Assembly: GCF_003194385.1 (NCBI RefSeq)
Contig: NZ_LAPT01000008.1
Coordinates: 1 to 48,237 of the forward strand
DNA from: Pokkaliibacter plantistimulans
GTDB lineage: Bacteria; Pseudomonadota; Gammaproteobacteria; Pseudomonadales; Balneatricaceae
Reading direction: 5' to 3'
Length of the DNA stretch: 48,237 nucleotides
Position 1 is the stretch's first letter. Each line of letters opens with the position of its first letter. Made by a program: the position numbers and the translations under genes. Positions 38,410 to 47,235 of the stretch are shown here, piece by piece. The notes under the pieces were generated by a model. It had not been told where the DNA came from and did no database searches. It worked only from the letters and a program-made list of their open reading frames with translations.

Positions 38410-38589
38410 CTACTTCTTGGTCTTCGGCATGGGGCTGCTATAGCTATGCTTTTCATGGCGCACGGTGGCCCAAATGGCAAACACCGTGACGGCCACTGCC
38501 ACCAGCAGGATAAAGCCCATGATGGCGGGTTTGTCGGCGTAGGTGAAAACGGTGCTGGCACCGTCCCAGCTGGTAATCGGACTGCTCAT
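38410..38589 (-). CDS. small single-span membrane protein linked to amt
   Basis: A 59-aa reading frame starting ATG (38587-38589) with AGGAGT seven bases before it and ending TAG. It reads MSSPITSWDG, then ADKPAIMG, one hydrophobic helix at about residues 21-42, and a charged end RHEKHSYSSPMPKTKK. It follows amt by 113 bases in the same orientation with a hairpin between, so the two are likely cotranscribed. Composition, ribosome site and membrane helix all argue that it is real. The family is not known to me; a role as an accessory subunit of the ammonium channel is inference. Confidence 0.75.
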   Translation of the reverse strand: MSSPITSWDGASTVFTYADKPAIMGFILLVAVAVTVFAIWATVRHEKHSYSSPMPKTKK

Positions 38590-38605
38590 CTTACGACTCC
38601 TATCT

Positions 38606-38641
38606 GTACCCGGTGCAGGATGCTTGCCATGTACCGGGTAC
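38606..38641. repeat. hairpin between amt and the small membrane gene
   Basis: GTACCCGGT and ACCGGGTAC are perfect 9-bp inverted arms 18 bases apart. The site is 17 bases upstream of the small gene start on the minus strand. It could be a processing or attenuation element that sets the ratio of the two products. Confidence 0.55.
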
Positions 38642-38702
38642 TTTGATTTCAGTGCATTTCAGCGTTGGTCACACAGCCTGCATGATTGCCCTGGCGAGCG
38701 GA

Positions 38703-40079
38703 TCAGGCAGGCTTGGCGTCATGCAGCTTGTCGTAGCTGCCGGTGTCGCTGCTGGTATTGGCCACCGTGGTGCTGGCACCGGTGATAGCCCACTCGGGAT
38801 AGGCCTGAGCAGGTACTTCGACCAGATCCAGACCGCGCTCTTCTGCATGAGCAGGTACACGCAGCACACCCATTTTCTTCATGACCAGAGAGATGGCGTA
38901 ACCAGGGATGAAGCCCAGCAGTGCCAGTACGATGGCACCACCAACCTGACCGAGGAAGTTCACCACAGGGGCTCCTTCCATCACGTTGGGATAGCCGCCG
39001 ATGAACAGACCGCTCAGCACCAGACCGGCGAAGCCACCGTAACCGTGCACCGCAAAGGCGCCAACGGCATCATCCAGCCCTTTCTTGACCATGTATTTCT
39101 GCACCAGCGGCGCAGTGGCGGCCACACCCATACCGATGACATAGGCAAAGGGTGGGTAGTAAACGTCCAGGCCGGGAGCAACAGAAACGATACCGATCAG
39201 ACCACCGGACATCATCCAGAAGGGTTCACGGGTGGTCAGATAGGCACCGATCAGACCACCGGCAAAGCCCATCAGGGTGTTGAAGGCAAAGGCTGACAGG
39301 GTAGTGTGCTGACCATAGATGTTGGTCCACTGCTCACCCGGAACATAGATGATGCAACCGCCGAGGAAGCCAAAGAAGCCAACGATAACCAGCATCAGAC
39401 CGACCACGCTCATGGGCATGGAGTGACCGACGATATCGTTGGCACTGCCATCGGCATTGAAGCGACCGATACGGGCACCGACGTTGATGACCACACCCAG
39501 GGTAAAGAAGCCCGCGACTGTGTGTACGCAACCGGCAGCGCCGACGTCATGGAAGCCCCATTCCGTGGTCAGCCAGCCGCTGGGATGCCAGCTCCACGCT
39601 GCTGCCAGAATCCACACCACCGAACCGAGGATGATCGCCAGCACGATAAAGGCGCTCATGCGGGTACGCTCGATGATGGCACCGGACATGATGGAAGCGG
39701 TGGTGGCCGCGAACATCACAAACGCACCCCAGAAAATGCCGGTGGCGTTGTCGGTCACATCAGGGCCCATGCTCTTGGCCCAGGGCAGGGCACCGGCCGC
39801 ACCGGCCAGATCAGGCGTGAAGCCGCCGTAGAAGGCGTTATAGATCCACCAGCCGAAGAAGAAAAAGGTCGGCACGATAAAAGCGAAGGCAAGGATGTTT
39901 TTCACCCCGGCGGTCAGGGCGTTCTTCAGGCGTGACGCCCCGATCTCGTAGGACAGAAAGCCCGCATGGATAACCACCATCAGGGCGATACACCACCAAT
40001 AGAAGATTTCCATATTGATGGTGTCGGACATCTGGAGGAGCTTATGCAGCTCTTCCAGGGTGGGAGTAGCCTGGTCCAT
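38703..40079 (-). CDS. amt: ammonium transporter
   Basis: A 458-aa Amt/Rh-family channel with an 11-helix core. The two pore histidines are in GCVHTVAGFF and AVHGYGGFAG, the family segment DDAVGAFAVHG is present, and the cytoplasmic tail starts near residue 400. ATG at 40079 has AGAGGA eight bases upstream. No glnK/PII gene is adjacent; instead a 59-aa membrane protein follows. A near-perfect sigma-54 promoter lies about 350 bases upstream, so nitrogen control through NtrC is likely. Confidence 0.95.
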   Translation of the reverse strand: MDQATPTLEELHKLLQMSDTINMEIFYWWCIALMVVIHAGFLSYEIGASRLKNALTAGVKNILAFAFIVPTFFFFGWWIYNAFYGGFTPDLAGAAGALPWAKSMGPDVTDNATGIFWGAFVMFAATTASIMSGAIIERTRMSAFIVLAIILGSVVWILAAAWSWHPSGWLTTEWGFHDVGAAGCVHTVAGFFTLGVVINVGARIGRFNADGSANDIVGHSMPMSVVGLMLVIVGFFGFLGGCIIYVPGEQWTNIYGQHTTLSAFAFNTLMGFAGGLIGAYLTTREPFWMMSGGLIGIVSVAPGLDVYYPPFAYVIGMGVAATAPLVQKYMVKKGLDDAVGAFAVHGYGGFAGLVLSGLFIGGYPNVMEGAPVVNFLGQVGGAIVLALLGFIPGYAISLVMKKMGVLRVPAHAEERGLDLVEVPAQAYPEWAITGASTTVANTSSDTGSYDKLHDAKPA

Positions 40080-40440
40080 TACTGAATCCTCTTGCGTTTG
40101 TCAGAAATTTCACTGCAGAACGTCGCAGAAGCGTTTTGGTTGAACGTGCTTCCGGATGCGTCTGTTGCTCTCGGTGAATCTGGTATTGCTTAAGGGCGCA
40201 CTCTTGTTGGAACCTGCTCACGATCTGCTGCGCGTCGGCCTCACGGGGTGAAAAAGAGGTCGGAGTGCTGATTCATGACAACGCCCCGTTGTCACCTTTA
40301 CCAGGCACTTCCCCAGCCTTTTCGCCCTTTCTGGCTGTCGCTCGTTATATCGTCAGCACCTTCCCGCAAAGCGTGCCTTGGTTCAGTCGATTAGGGTGAT
40401 CTATTTTTATTGTGGGTTATAAAAAGTTCTTTATATGAAA
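40080..40440 (-). other. long amt leader
   Basis: If transcription starts at the sigma-54 promoter, the amt leader is about 350 nt. It contains the hairpin TGACAACG-CCC-CGTTGTCA at 40276-40294. No riboswitch class was recognised and no coding frame with a ribosome site was seen. Confidence 0.45.
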
Positions 40441-40456
40441 AGCAAGTCGTGTGCCA
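40441..40456 (-). promoter_or_regulatory. sigma-54 promoter for amt
   Basis: On the minus strand the site reads TGGCAC-ACGAC-TTGCT, a full match to the -24/-12 consensus TGGCAC-N5-TTGCW. It points to amt. A clear NtrC site of the GCAC-N7-GTGC form was not found upstream by eye. Confidence 0.8.
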
Positions 40457-40715
40457 GTTAGCTCATCTGCCGCCGTGCCGCGTGCATTCACACTCGCACT
40501 GTCTTCGCGGTCTGCTGTGCGCGGGCCGCACCATGCTGCTCAGATGCCCTGAATACTCACTCAGCCCCTGAAGCGCATCTCATCAGATCGTGTCGCCCGG
40601 TCTGGTGCGGGTGCGTGAGTACAATCCTTTTCGTACCTGAGCACCTGAATGTGCCCCTTTTCTGTTCAACATCATGGCGATGCGCCTGAAAATGGTTCGC
40701 CTGTGGTACACCCGC

Positions 40716-41705
40716 TCAGTCTCTTTTGTTGAGCATGGTCTGGATTTGCTGCACCGAGTCCTGTGTACGTTTGGCCAGATTACGCACCTCATCGGCAACC
40801 ACCGCAAAACCGCGCCCCTGCTCACCGGCACGGGCCGCTTCGATGGCGGCGTTGAGTGCCAGCAGATTGGTCTGCTCGGCAATGCCCTTGATGCCGCTGG
40901 CTACCTGCGCAATCTGTGCATAGGTCTGCTGAATGCTGGCCTGCTCCTGATGGCGCATGGCCTCGGCTGACTTCTCATCACTGATGTCGCGCACGGCACC
41001 GATCACCCGTACCAGCACGCCCTGCGCGTTCTGCAGGGCGCGGCCACGCTCGCGGAACCAGATCTCGCGGCCATCCTTGTGGCGCATGCGGTACTCCACG
41101 ACATAGGCGCTTTTACTGCGGTTGGGGTCCGCCAAATACTGGTTGAATACCTGCATGACCTTCTTCACATCCTCGCTGTTGGCCACGGCAAAAAAGCTGT
41201 CCCAGCCATCGGGAAAGTCTTTGGCGCTGTAGCCGATCAGCTGGCGGAACTGTTCTGACCAGCGGATCACATTCCTGGCATGGTCTGCATCACCGTCCAC
41301 CACAGTCAGATCCCAGCAGCCCTCGGTCAGCGTCTGTTTGGTCAGTTCCCATGCCTGCTGCTCCAGCTGCCAGTGCGCCTGTTGCTGTTTGGCTTCGGCC
41401 AGTTGCTCCTGCTGGCGTTCGAGTTGATGCTGCCACTGTTGTTGCTGCAGCCTTGCCTGTTGCAGCTCCTGCTGCAGCTGCGCATATTGCTCCGCGCTGC
41501 AGGGGGCGGCAGCGGTCGTCTGTGCACTGCGGCGAAACTGCAGCTGTTCCTGCCAGCGTTGTCCCAGCTGCTCGACGAAGCGCTGCAATTCAGGATGGCG
41601 CTGCAGCAGGGTCGTGCTGGTCGCTGCCGGACTGTCACTGATCAGCGAGCGCAGCACACCGGTCATTTCACTGGCTAGCTCGGCTGAGGTGTCTTTGAAC
41701 CACAT
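40716..41705 (-). CDS. soluble PAS-containing mini-chemoreceptor
   Basis: A 329-aa protein without transmembrane helices. ATG at 41705 has AAGGAGT eight bases before it. Parts: an N-terminal region, a Gln-rich coiled coil (about 70-130), a PAS_3 domain (about 150-245; [36 protein letters not shown]), and a short receptor signalling tip with [38 protein letters not shown] (about 275-315), ending soon after. The methylation helices are mostly missing, as in other short soluble receptors. It lies 150 bases after tdm and may belong to its regulon. Confidence 0.85.
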   Translation of the reverse strand: MWFKDTSAELASEMTGVLRSLISDSPAATSTTLLQRHPELQRFVEQLGQRWQEQLQFRRSAQTTAAAPCSAEQYAQLQQELQQARLQQQQWQHQLERQQEQLAEAKQQQAHWQLEQQAWELTKQTLTEGCWDLTVVDGDADHARNVIRWSEQFRQLIGYSAKDFPDGWDSFFAVANSEDVKKVMQVFNQYLADPNRSKSAYVVEYRMRHKDGREIWFRERGRALQNAQGVLVRVIGAVRDISDEKSAEAMRHQEQASIQQTYAQIAQVASGIKGIAEQTNLLALNAAIEAARAGEQGRGFAVVADEVRNLAKRTQDSVQQIQTMLNKRD

Positions 41706-41858
41706 CAACGGATACTCCTTGAGACTGCTTCGAGATAATGGGGCTATGGATTGTCATGCTGCTTTGCAGCAACCAAGCAATTCTCTGGCCAGCTCGCCGT
41801 TATCCGTTTCCCGGCTGTATACCCATGTGGCCGATGCGCAGCAGATCGTTAACACACC

Positions 41859-44210
41859 CTAACTGCGTACCCGGGACTTGTCCGGGTCATAAAACACCGT
41901 GCCACAGACCTCCGCGCCGATGCGTTTCTGCTGACCATCCAGCTTGCCGATCTGTAACCGGGTGCCCGGCTGGGCATAGCCCGCATCAACCCGGCACAGG
42001 GCAATGTTGCGTTGCAGTACAGGGGAGCGGGTGGCACTGGTGATCACCCCAATCTGGGCGCGCTGATCTTCGGCATGTACACAGTCACCGTGGGCAGCGG
42101 TTTCATTACCCTCCAGCAGCAGACCGACCAGTTTGCGTTGTGGATGAGCCTGCCGCTGTTCCAGAGCGCTGCGGCCGATAAAGTCATCCTGCTTGGATTT
42201 GAGCGGTACGCAGAAGCCGATACCAGCTTCGTAGGGATCGGTCTGATCGCAGAATTCATATCCGGCAAAGATCAGCCCGGCTTCGATGCGCAGCATGTCC
42301 AGTGCCTGCAATCCCAGCGGCACCAGTCCCAGTGGTGCGCCCAGCTGCCACAGCCGCTGCCATACCGTCATGGCATCCTGCGGATGGCACCACAGCTCAT
42401 AGCCCAGCTCGCCGGTGTAGCCGGTGCGGGTGACCATCAGCGGGCAGCCGTTATAGTCATCAAGGCGGCCCGTCAGCAGGCGGAACCAGCCCAGCTCAGT
42501 CAGCGCAGGCTGGCTGCCGGGCGTCCACACCAATTGGCTGAGCAGCTCACGGCTGAGTGGTCCCTGTACGGCGATATTGTGAATCTGCTCGCTGGCCGAC
42601 TTGATCCATACCTTCATGCCCAGCTGCTGGGCCTGCTCGCGCAGCCAGATCCCGGCGTAGTCTTCACCGCAGACCCAGCGGAAATTATCCGGGCCAAGGC
42701 GCAGCAGGGTGCCGTCATCCAGCATGCCGCCGTGGGAATAGCACATGGCACTGTAGACCACCTGACCGACGGCGAGCTTGCGCACATCACGGGTCAGGCA
42801 GTAGTTGAGTAGGGCCTCGGCATCGGGGCCGATCACCTCAAACTTGCGCAGGGCGGAGAGGTCCATGACGGCGACTTTCTCGCGGCAGCCATAGTATTCC
42901 TCGATGGCACCAAAGCCGTTGAAGTGGCTGGGCAGCCACCAGCCGCGATAATCGGCAAAGTGACTGGTGAGGGCGGAGGTGCCGGGGTGGAAGCCGCTTT
43001 CTCGGGTCAGCACCGGTTCGGCGTCGGGGGTTTTACGATGGGCCATGGCGATACTGAAGCGCTCCTTGGCTGAGTAGATGCGGATATGAATATCAGTGGG
43101 CTGCCAGCCGTTGGCCGGATCGATATCGTCGGGGCAGGAGCTGCTGGCGCAGACCAGATCGTTCATGGCCTTGAGCAGCACATAGTCGCCCGGACGTGAC
43201 CAGGGCTCATCGAGCGTCAGCTGCTGCTCGGCGTTGACTCCGGTATTGAAGAAGAAATTGATGGCGGGCCAGCCGGGGCGGCCTTCGACACCATGCCGGG
43301 CCAGTACGCGGCTGAGGTTATCGCTGCAGTTGGCGTGGCCAAAATAGCCCTGGCTTTCGTAATAGCGTGCGGTGCAGGCGAGGGCAAAGGTGTCGTGGCG
43401 GCCCACGGTATCACGCACGACTTCCAGCATCGGCTGCATGTGCCGGTCGTAGAAGCGGCTGTAGAGGCCGGGGCCGGGGTAAGCGCTGCTGTTGAGGGTG
43501 CGGGTGACGGTCGGGTCAAGGTCGATCTCGCGGCCGCGGTCGAGACTCCGCTGATCAAAGGCAACAAAGTCGGAGCACTGCCGCCCGGCCACATCCAGCA
43601 CCTGAATGTACTGTCCGGCCTGCACCTGATAATCCCGTGCCGTGCCGGGGTGAATGGTGAATTCATCCACCACCTCGGCCAGCGGTTCAGGCAGGGGTGG
43701 CAGCCATAGCGCAGAGGGATGGGCGCGCTGGATGATCAGCTGCAGCTCGCTGGCGCGTTGCTGCTGGTTGACGTCTTCTGCACTGCCGGGCGCCGCTACC
43801 AGCACGGTGACAGGGTGTTCTGCCAGCAGGGTGCGCTGGCTGCCTGCGGGTTGCTCGGCAGGCCACAGCAAGGTGCCGGGGGGTAACTGTGCTGGCTGCA
43901 ACTGATGCCGGGCCAGTCGTCGCTGCCAGTCGCGGTCGGCCTGCGCTCTTTGCTGCAGCGCCTCGGGGATGTAAGTGGCCGCGGCATTCGGCGCCAGACC
44001 GAGACTGGCCAGCGCCTGCAGCCCCTGTTCATCCACTGCTATCAGTTCCGCTGCCTGCAGGCCTTCGACATCAATGACGGTCAGGCGGTCACCGGCGGCC
44101 AGAGCCACAACGGTGACACCCGCGGGCGCTACCCGGTGGTATTCGACACCGGGAGCGCGGGCAAAGAGGGCTGGCTCCCGTGGCCGGGAGATGACCGGAG
44201 GCAACATCAT
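41859..44210 (-). CDS. tdm: trimethylamine N-oxide demethylase (DUF1989-GcvT fusion)
   Basis: A 783-aa protein joining a DUF1989 region (about residues 180-400) to a GcvT-type folate-binding domain (about 400-783). This is the architecture of Tdm from Methylocella silvestris and Ruegeria pomeroyi, which splits TMAO to dimethylamine and formaldehyde at a zinc site, the THF domain catching the formaldehyde. Candidate zinc cysteines are Cys279 (ALACTARYY), Cys295 (HANCSDN) and Cys354 (LVCASSSC); this is inferred. The first 170 residues look like a partly degenerate copy of the DUF1989 fold. It follows tmm on the same strand by 71 bases, as in known TMA clusters. The gene itself is intact. Confidence 0.88.
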   Translation of the reverse strand: MMLPPVISRPREPALFARAPGVEYHRVAPAGVTVVALAAGDRLTVIDVEGLQAAELIAVDEQGLQALASLGLAPNAAATYIPEALQQRAQADRDWQRRLARHQLQPAQLPPGTLLWPAEQPAGSQRTLLAEHPVTVLVAAPGSAEDVNQQQRASELQLIIQRAHPSALWLPPLPEPLAEVVDEFTIHPGTARDYQVQAGQYIQVLDVAGRQCSDFVAFDQRSLDRGREIDLDPTVTRTLNSSAYPGPGLYSRFYDRHMQPMLEVVRDTVGRHDTFALACTARYYESQGYFGHANCSDNLSRVLARHGVEGRPGWPAINFFFNTGVNAEQQLTLDEPWSRPGDYVLLKAMNDLVCASSSCPDDIDPANGWQPTDIHIRIYSAKERFSIAMAHRKTPDAEPVLTRESGFHPGTSALTSHFADYRGWWLPSHFNGFGAIEEYYGCREKVAVMDLSALRKFEVIGPDAEALLNYCLTRDVRKLAVGQVVYSAMCYSHGGMLDDGTLLRLGPDNFRWVCGEDYAGIWLREQAQQLGMKVWIKSASEQIHNIAVQGPLSRELLSQLVWTPGSQPALTELGWFRLLTGRLDDYNGCPLMVTRTGYTGELGYELWCHPQDAMTVWQRLWQLGAPLGLVPLGLQALDMLRIEAGLIFAGYEFCDQTDPYEAGIGFCVPLKSKQDDFIGRSALEQRQAHPQRKLVGLLLEGNETAAHGDCVHAEDQRAQIGVITSATRSPVLQRNIALCRVDAGYAQPGTRLQIGKLDGQQKRIGAEVCGTVFYDPDKSRVRS

Positions 44211-44281
44211 GATCCGTTTTCCCTGAGTTGGAAGGGCGGCTGATTCAGGCCGTGCTGCGGTGCGCGGAGGCAGACCATGGT

Positions 44282-45652
44282 TCAGCCTGCCTTCTTGATC
44301 TGCTGCGGGCCGGGGGCCAGATAGGCTTCGAGGGAATCATCCAGTGCCTCCAGCCACGGCGTGTGGTGAGCCACAGCCATGGTGCCGGTCATCAGCGAGC
44401 GATAGCTCTTGTTGCGGTAGCCCATGATGTCTTCGTACTTGTCGTGCTTCCATTCCAGAAAGGTCTGGTTCACGGCGGCGATATCGAAGCTGGGGTAATC
44501 GGTGGCGTCGATCAGCTCCTGAATATAGGCGCCCTGGTATTCAAACATCTGCTGAGCGGTTTCCAGCTGCTCTTCCCGTGCCCGCCATTGCAGGTTTTCG
44601 CTGTGCATGTTGGCCTGCTCGGGCAGCGCAATCCGCTGCAGAATCACATCGCGGGCATACCAGGCCTGAGCATCAAACATGTTGAATGAGTACCACTGAT
44701 CCTGCATGCCGAGGTACATCAGCTGCGGATTGCTCTCCCAGAAGATGCCCTTGTACAGGTTCAGCGGCCACAGACGGTTATTGGTCTTCAGACACAGCTC
44801 ATCAGGCAGGAAAGGGAAATGATGCTGGTAGCCGGTGCAGAGAATCACCGCGTCAATATGCTTCTGGCTGCCATCAGCGAATTAGGCGGTATTGCCATCG
44901 ACCTTCTGCAGCAGCGGTTTTTCTTCCCAGTTGGCAGGCCACTGGTAGCCCATCGGCGCGCTGCGGTAGCAGCTGGTGATGGAGCGCGCGCCGTACTTAT
45001 AGCACTGCGAGCCAATGTCTTCGGCGGAATAGCTGCCCCCGACGATCAGCACATCCTTGCCCTTGAACTCCAGCGCATCGCGGAAGTCGTGGGCGTGCAG
45101 CACGCGGCCGCCAAAGGTTTCAAAGCCGGGGAAGAAGGGCACGTTGGGCGTGGAGAAGTGACCGCTGGCGACGACCACGTAGTCGAAGGTCTCGCTGTAC
45201 TGGGCGTCCTGGCTGTAGTCCTGCACGGTGACGCTGAACTGCTGGCTGGCGGTGTCATAGCTGATCTGCCGCACGGCGGTATTGAAGCGGATATAGTCAC
45301 GTACACCGGCTTTCTCTACCCGCCCCTTGATGTAGTCCCACAGCACGGCGCGGGGAGGATAAGAACCGATGGGGCGGCCAAAGTGCTCATCGAAGGTGTA
45401 GTCGGCAAACTCCAGACACTCCTTCGGGCCGTTGGACCAGAGGTAGCGATACATGCTGCCATGCACCGGTTCGCCGTTTTCATCCAGACCGGTACGCCAG
45501 GTGTAGTTCCACATGCCACCCCAGTCTTTCTGCTTCTCGAAACAGACGATGTCGGGGATATCAGCACCCTTGTCCTTGGCTGACTGGAAGGCTCGCAGCT
45601 GTGCCAGACCGGAAGGGCCGGCGCCGATAATGGCCACGCGTTTGCTCATCAT
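44282..45652 (-). pseudogene. tmm: trimethylamine monooxygenase broken by an in-frame stop
   Basis: Read through, the 456-codon frame is a bacterial flavin monooxygenase of the Tmm type, which makes TMAO from trimethylamine; total length equals Methylophaga Tmm. FAD motif GAGPSG (10-15), [22 protein letters not shown], the FMO motif [13 protein letters not shown] and the NADPH site [11 protein letters not shown] are in the first part; CTGYQHHFPFLPDEL, WYSFNMFDAQAWYARDV and SYRSLMTGTMA in the second. Codon 257 (44882-44884) is TAA, where related proteins have Tyr (NAYFADG). No frameshift is seen and both halves are otherwise well kept, so the change is recent or a sequencing error. AGGAGAGG precedes the tandem ATG start. 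Confidence 0.88.
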
Positions 45653-45998
45653 CCTCTCCTCTCGTTGTTGTCAGAATCTGTGCTCAACAGGTGTGATATG
45701 CCTTTTAACCTATTACAGCTGCGCCGCTGGTGAACTCGGCTGGAGGAGATAGACCATTAGGGGGAGAGCAGGCCTTTGCCCGTTGCCGTCAACATGCACC
45801 AGAAGCAGGCTGCATCAGCTCTGGCGCGTCTGATTTCAGGGCATGGCGGGGAGCAGGAAGGGGATCGTTATTTTTCTTTTCAGGAAAGTTACTTTCTTAT
45901 CAATAAGATAAAACGCAGTCGAGGCGATCCGTGTGAGCGGCATGGAAGTTGCTGAACAGCTCTATTCAGCCCGGACATAACGCTGCCGCGGAGGGACG
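45653..45998. promoter_or_regulatory. divergent tmm / LuxR-type regulator control region
   Basis: The region separates tmm from the HTH-HTH-PAS regulator. It holds two adjacent palindromes, GAAAG-TTA-CTTTC (45884-45896) and TTATC-AATAA-GATAA (45897-45911), in an AT-rich stretch. They are candidate regulator sites; no gene is seen and no clear -35/-10 pair was identified. Confidence 0.4.
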
Positions 45999-46898
45999 AT
46001 GACCGCTGCCCATTCCAGCCTTTACAGCAAGCCCGTCAGCCATGCCGTAGCCACCCGGCAGGCGGAGGAGCATCTGACCGAACGTGAACGCCAGACCCTG
46101 TCACTGATCGCCGAAGGCCTGAGCAACAAGCTGATTGCCCGTCGGCTGGGGATCAGCGATGGCACAGTGAAAATCCATGTGCGTCACCTGCTCGGCAAGC
46201 TCAATCTGGGCTCCCGTCAGGCGCTGGCCGCCTGGGCTTTGCAGGCCGGATTGTCGCGGGCTGCGCGGGTGCCGCGTTATCTGGATGAGGTCAGCCTGAC
46301 CGAGCGAGAAGCCCAGACGCTGGCGCTGATTGCCGATGGCCACAGTAATCGTGTGATTGCTGACAGGCTGGGGATCAGTGATGCCACGGTGAAAACCTAT
46401 GTCAGCCACCTGCTGCTGAAGCTGGAAGTGCATTCCCGTCTGGAACTGGTCAGCGCTGCCCATCAACTGGGGCTGGCAGGCCATCACCCGCGCGATGCGT
46501 TCAGCCCGCCGCCGCTGGATACGCTGATGCAGGCGCTGCCGGTCATGCTCTATCGCTGCCATAACAACCGGCTGTGGAGCATGGAGTATGTCAGCCCCGG
46601 TTGCCTGAACCTGATCGGTTATCAGCCGGAGCATCTGGTGGCGGATCAGCGGCTGGCCTATAACTCGCTGATTCATCCTGATGATCGGGAGCTGGTATGG
46701 CGGGCGGTGCAGAGTGGCTTGCGGCGGCACCTGCCGATCAGTGTCGAATACCGTGTGCGCTGTCTGGACGGTCAGGAAAAAACCGTGCAGGAACATGCCT
46801 GCGGGGTCTATTCCGCCAGTGGTGAAGTGCTGGGGATTGAAGGGCTGATTGTGGAGAAGCTGCTGCAACCGGCCCTGTCTGCTGGCAGCACAGCCTGA
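45999..46898 (+). CDS. regulator with two tandem LuxR/GerE HTH domains and a PAS domain
   Basis: A 299-aa protein with AGGGA before the ATG. Two complete GerE helix-turn-helix domains follow each other: residues 26-85 (LTERERQTLSLIAEG, GISDGTVKIHVRHLL) and 100-159 (LTEREAQTLALIADG, GISDATVKTYVSHLL), identical at 38 of 60 positions. A PAS_3-like domain fills about 170-292 (MEYVSPGCLNLIGYQPEHL, SLIHPDDRELVW, VEYRVRCLDGQEKTVQEH). Most LuxR-type proteins have the sensor first and one HTH last, so the order is unusual. It is divergent from tmm-tdm and may control them; the ligand is unknown. Confidence 0.85.
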   Translation: MTAAHSSLYSKPVSHAVATRQAEEHLTERERQTLSLIAEGLSNKLIARRLGISDGTVKIHVRHLLGKLNLGSRQALAAWALQAGLSRAARVPRYLDEVSLTEREAQTLALIADGHSNRVIADRLGISDATVKTYVSHLLLKLEVHSRLELVSAAHQLGLAGHHPRDAFSPPPLDTLMQALPVMLYRCHNNRLWSMEYVSPGCLNLIGYQPEHLVADQRLAYNSLIHPDDRELVWRAVQSGLRRHLPISVEYRVRCLDGQEKTVQEHACGVYSASGEVLGIEGLIVEKLLQPALSAGSTA

Positions 46899-46975
46899 GT
46901 GCTGCGGGCTGTGCTCTTCTGTTTACCTGCGTTTCGCCTTAATGGCCTGTCGCTGGCCGCTTGCTAGCCGTTCAC
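46899..46975. other. short spacer after the tandem-HTH gene
   Basis: Together with the porin remnant this forms the 337-base interval up to the SDR gene. No terminator hairpin or gene was recognised in these 77 bases. Confidence 0.4.
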
Positions 46976-47232
46976 CTACAGAATCAGCGGCGCATAAAGA
47001 TTGTGATCCCTGTTGCCCAGCTGGCTGCCGCCCTCACTGGCGTCATGGCCGGGTCGCTAGAGTCCGAGCAGCGGAATGACCGTCAGCTTCTCCGTCGCCT
47101 GCCAGACCCCGTAAAGATCCACCTCATTGCCGTCCAGATTGATGCTGTTGGTGTCGATGGTATCAAAGCGACAGGCCAACACCCCCAGACTCAGCTGGTC
47201 AGTGGGGGTGAGTTTCAGCCCCAGATGGCGGG
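46976..47232 (-). pseudogene. 3' remnant of an outer-membrane porin (alginate-export type)
   Basis: Downstream of the SDR gene, on the same strand, one frame reads LGLKLTPTDQLSLGVLACRF, then IDTNSINLDGNEVDLYGVWQ and ATEKLTVIPLLGL, then TAG (47057-47059), then RPGHDASEGGSQLGN and NLYAPLIL with a second TAG at 46976. This alternating beta-strand pattern and the end resemble the C terminus of AlgE/alginate-export family porins. The 5' part is missing (the SDR gene begins where it should continue) and there is an internal stop, so it is a dead fragment. The family call is from memory of the pattern. Confidence 0.55.
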
Positions 47233-47235
47233 CGG

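Noticed and set aside
38304-38561. 85-codon minus-strand frame overlapping the 59-aa gene
   Set aside because: It lacks a ribosome site and a sensible protein pattern, while the overlapping 59-aa frame has both.
40500-40560. NtrC site GTGC-N7-GCAC upstream of the amt sigma-54 promoter
   Set aside because: The half-sites have the inverse polarity of the known GCAC-N7-GTGC sites; not convincing.
40583-40882. Frameshifted continuation of the mini-chemoreceptor
   Set aside because: The other frames past the stop do not show receptor helices, so the short end seems natural.
41757-41771. TGCTGC-TTT-GCAGCA hairpin between tdm and the mini-chemoreceptor as a terminator
   Set aside because: Short stem without a T-run on the relevant strand; too weak to list as a terminator.
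42012-42812. Long plus-strand open frame opposite tdm
   Set aside because: Antisense shadow of the GcvT-domain codons; no ribosome site or family text.
44882-44884. Recoding of the tmm stop as selenocysteine or pyrrolysine
   Set aside because: The codon is TAA, not TGA or TAG, and related proteins have Tyr there; a nonsense mutation or read error is simpler.
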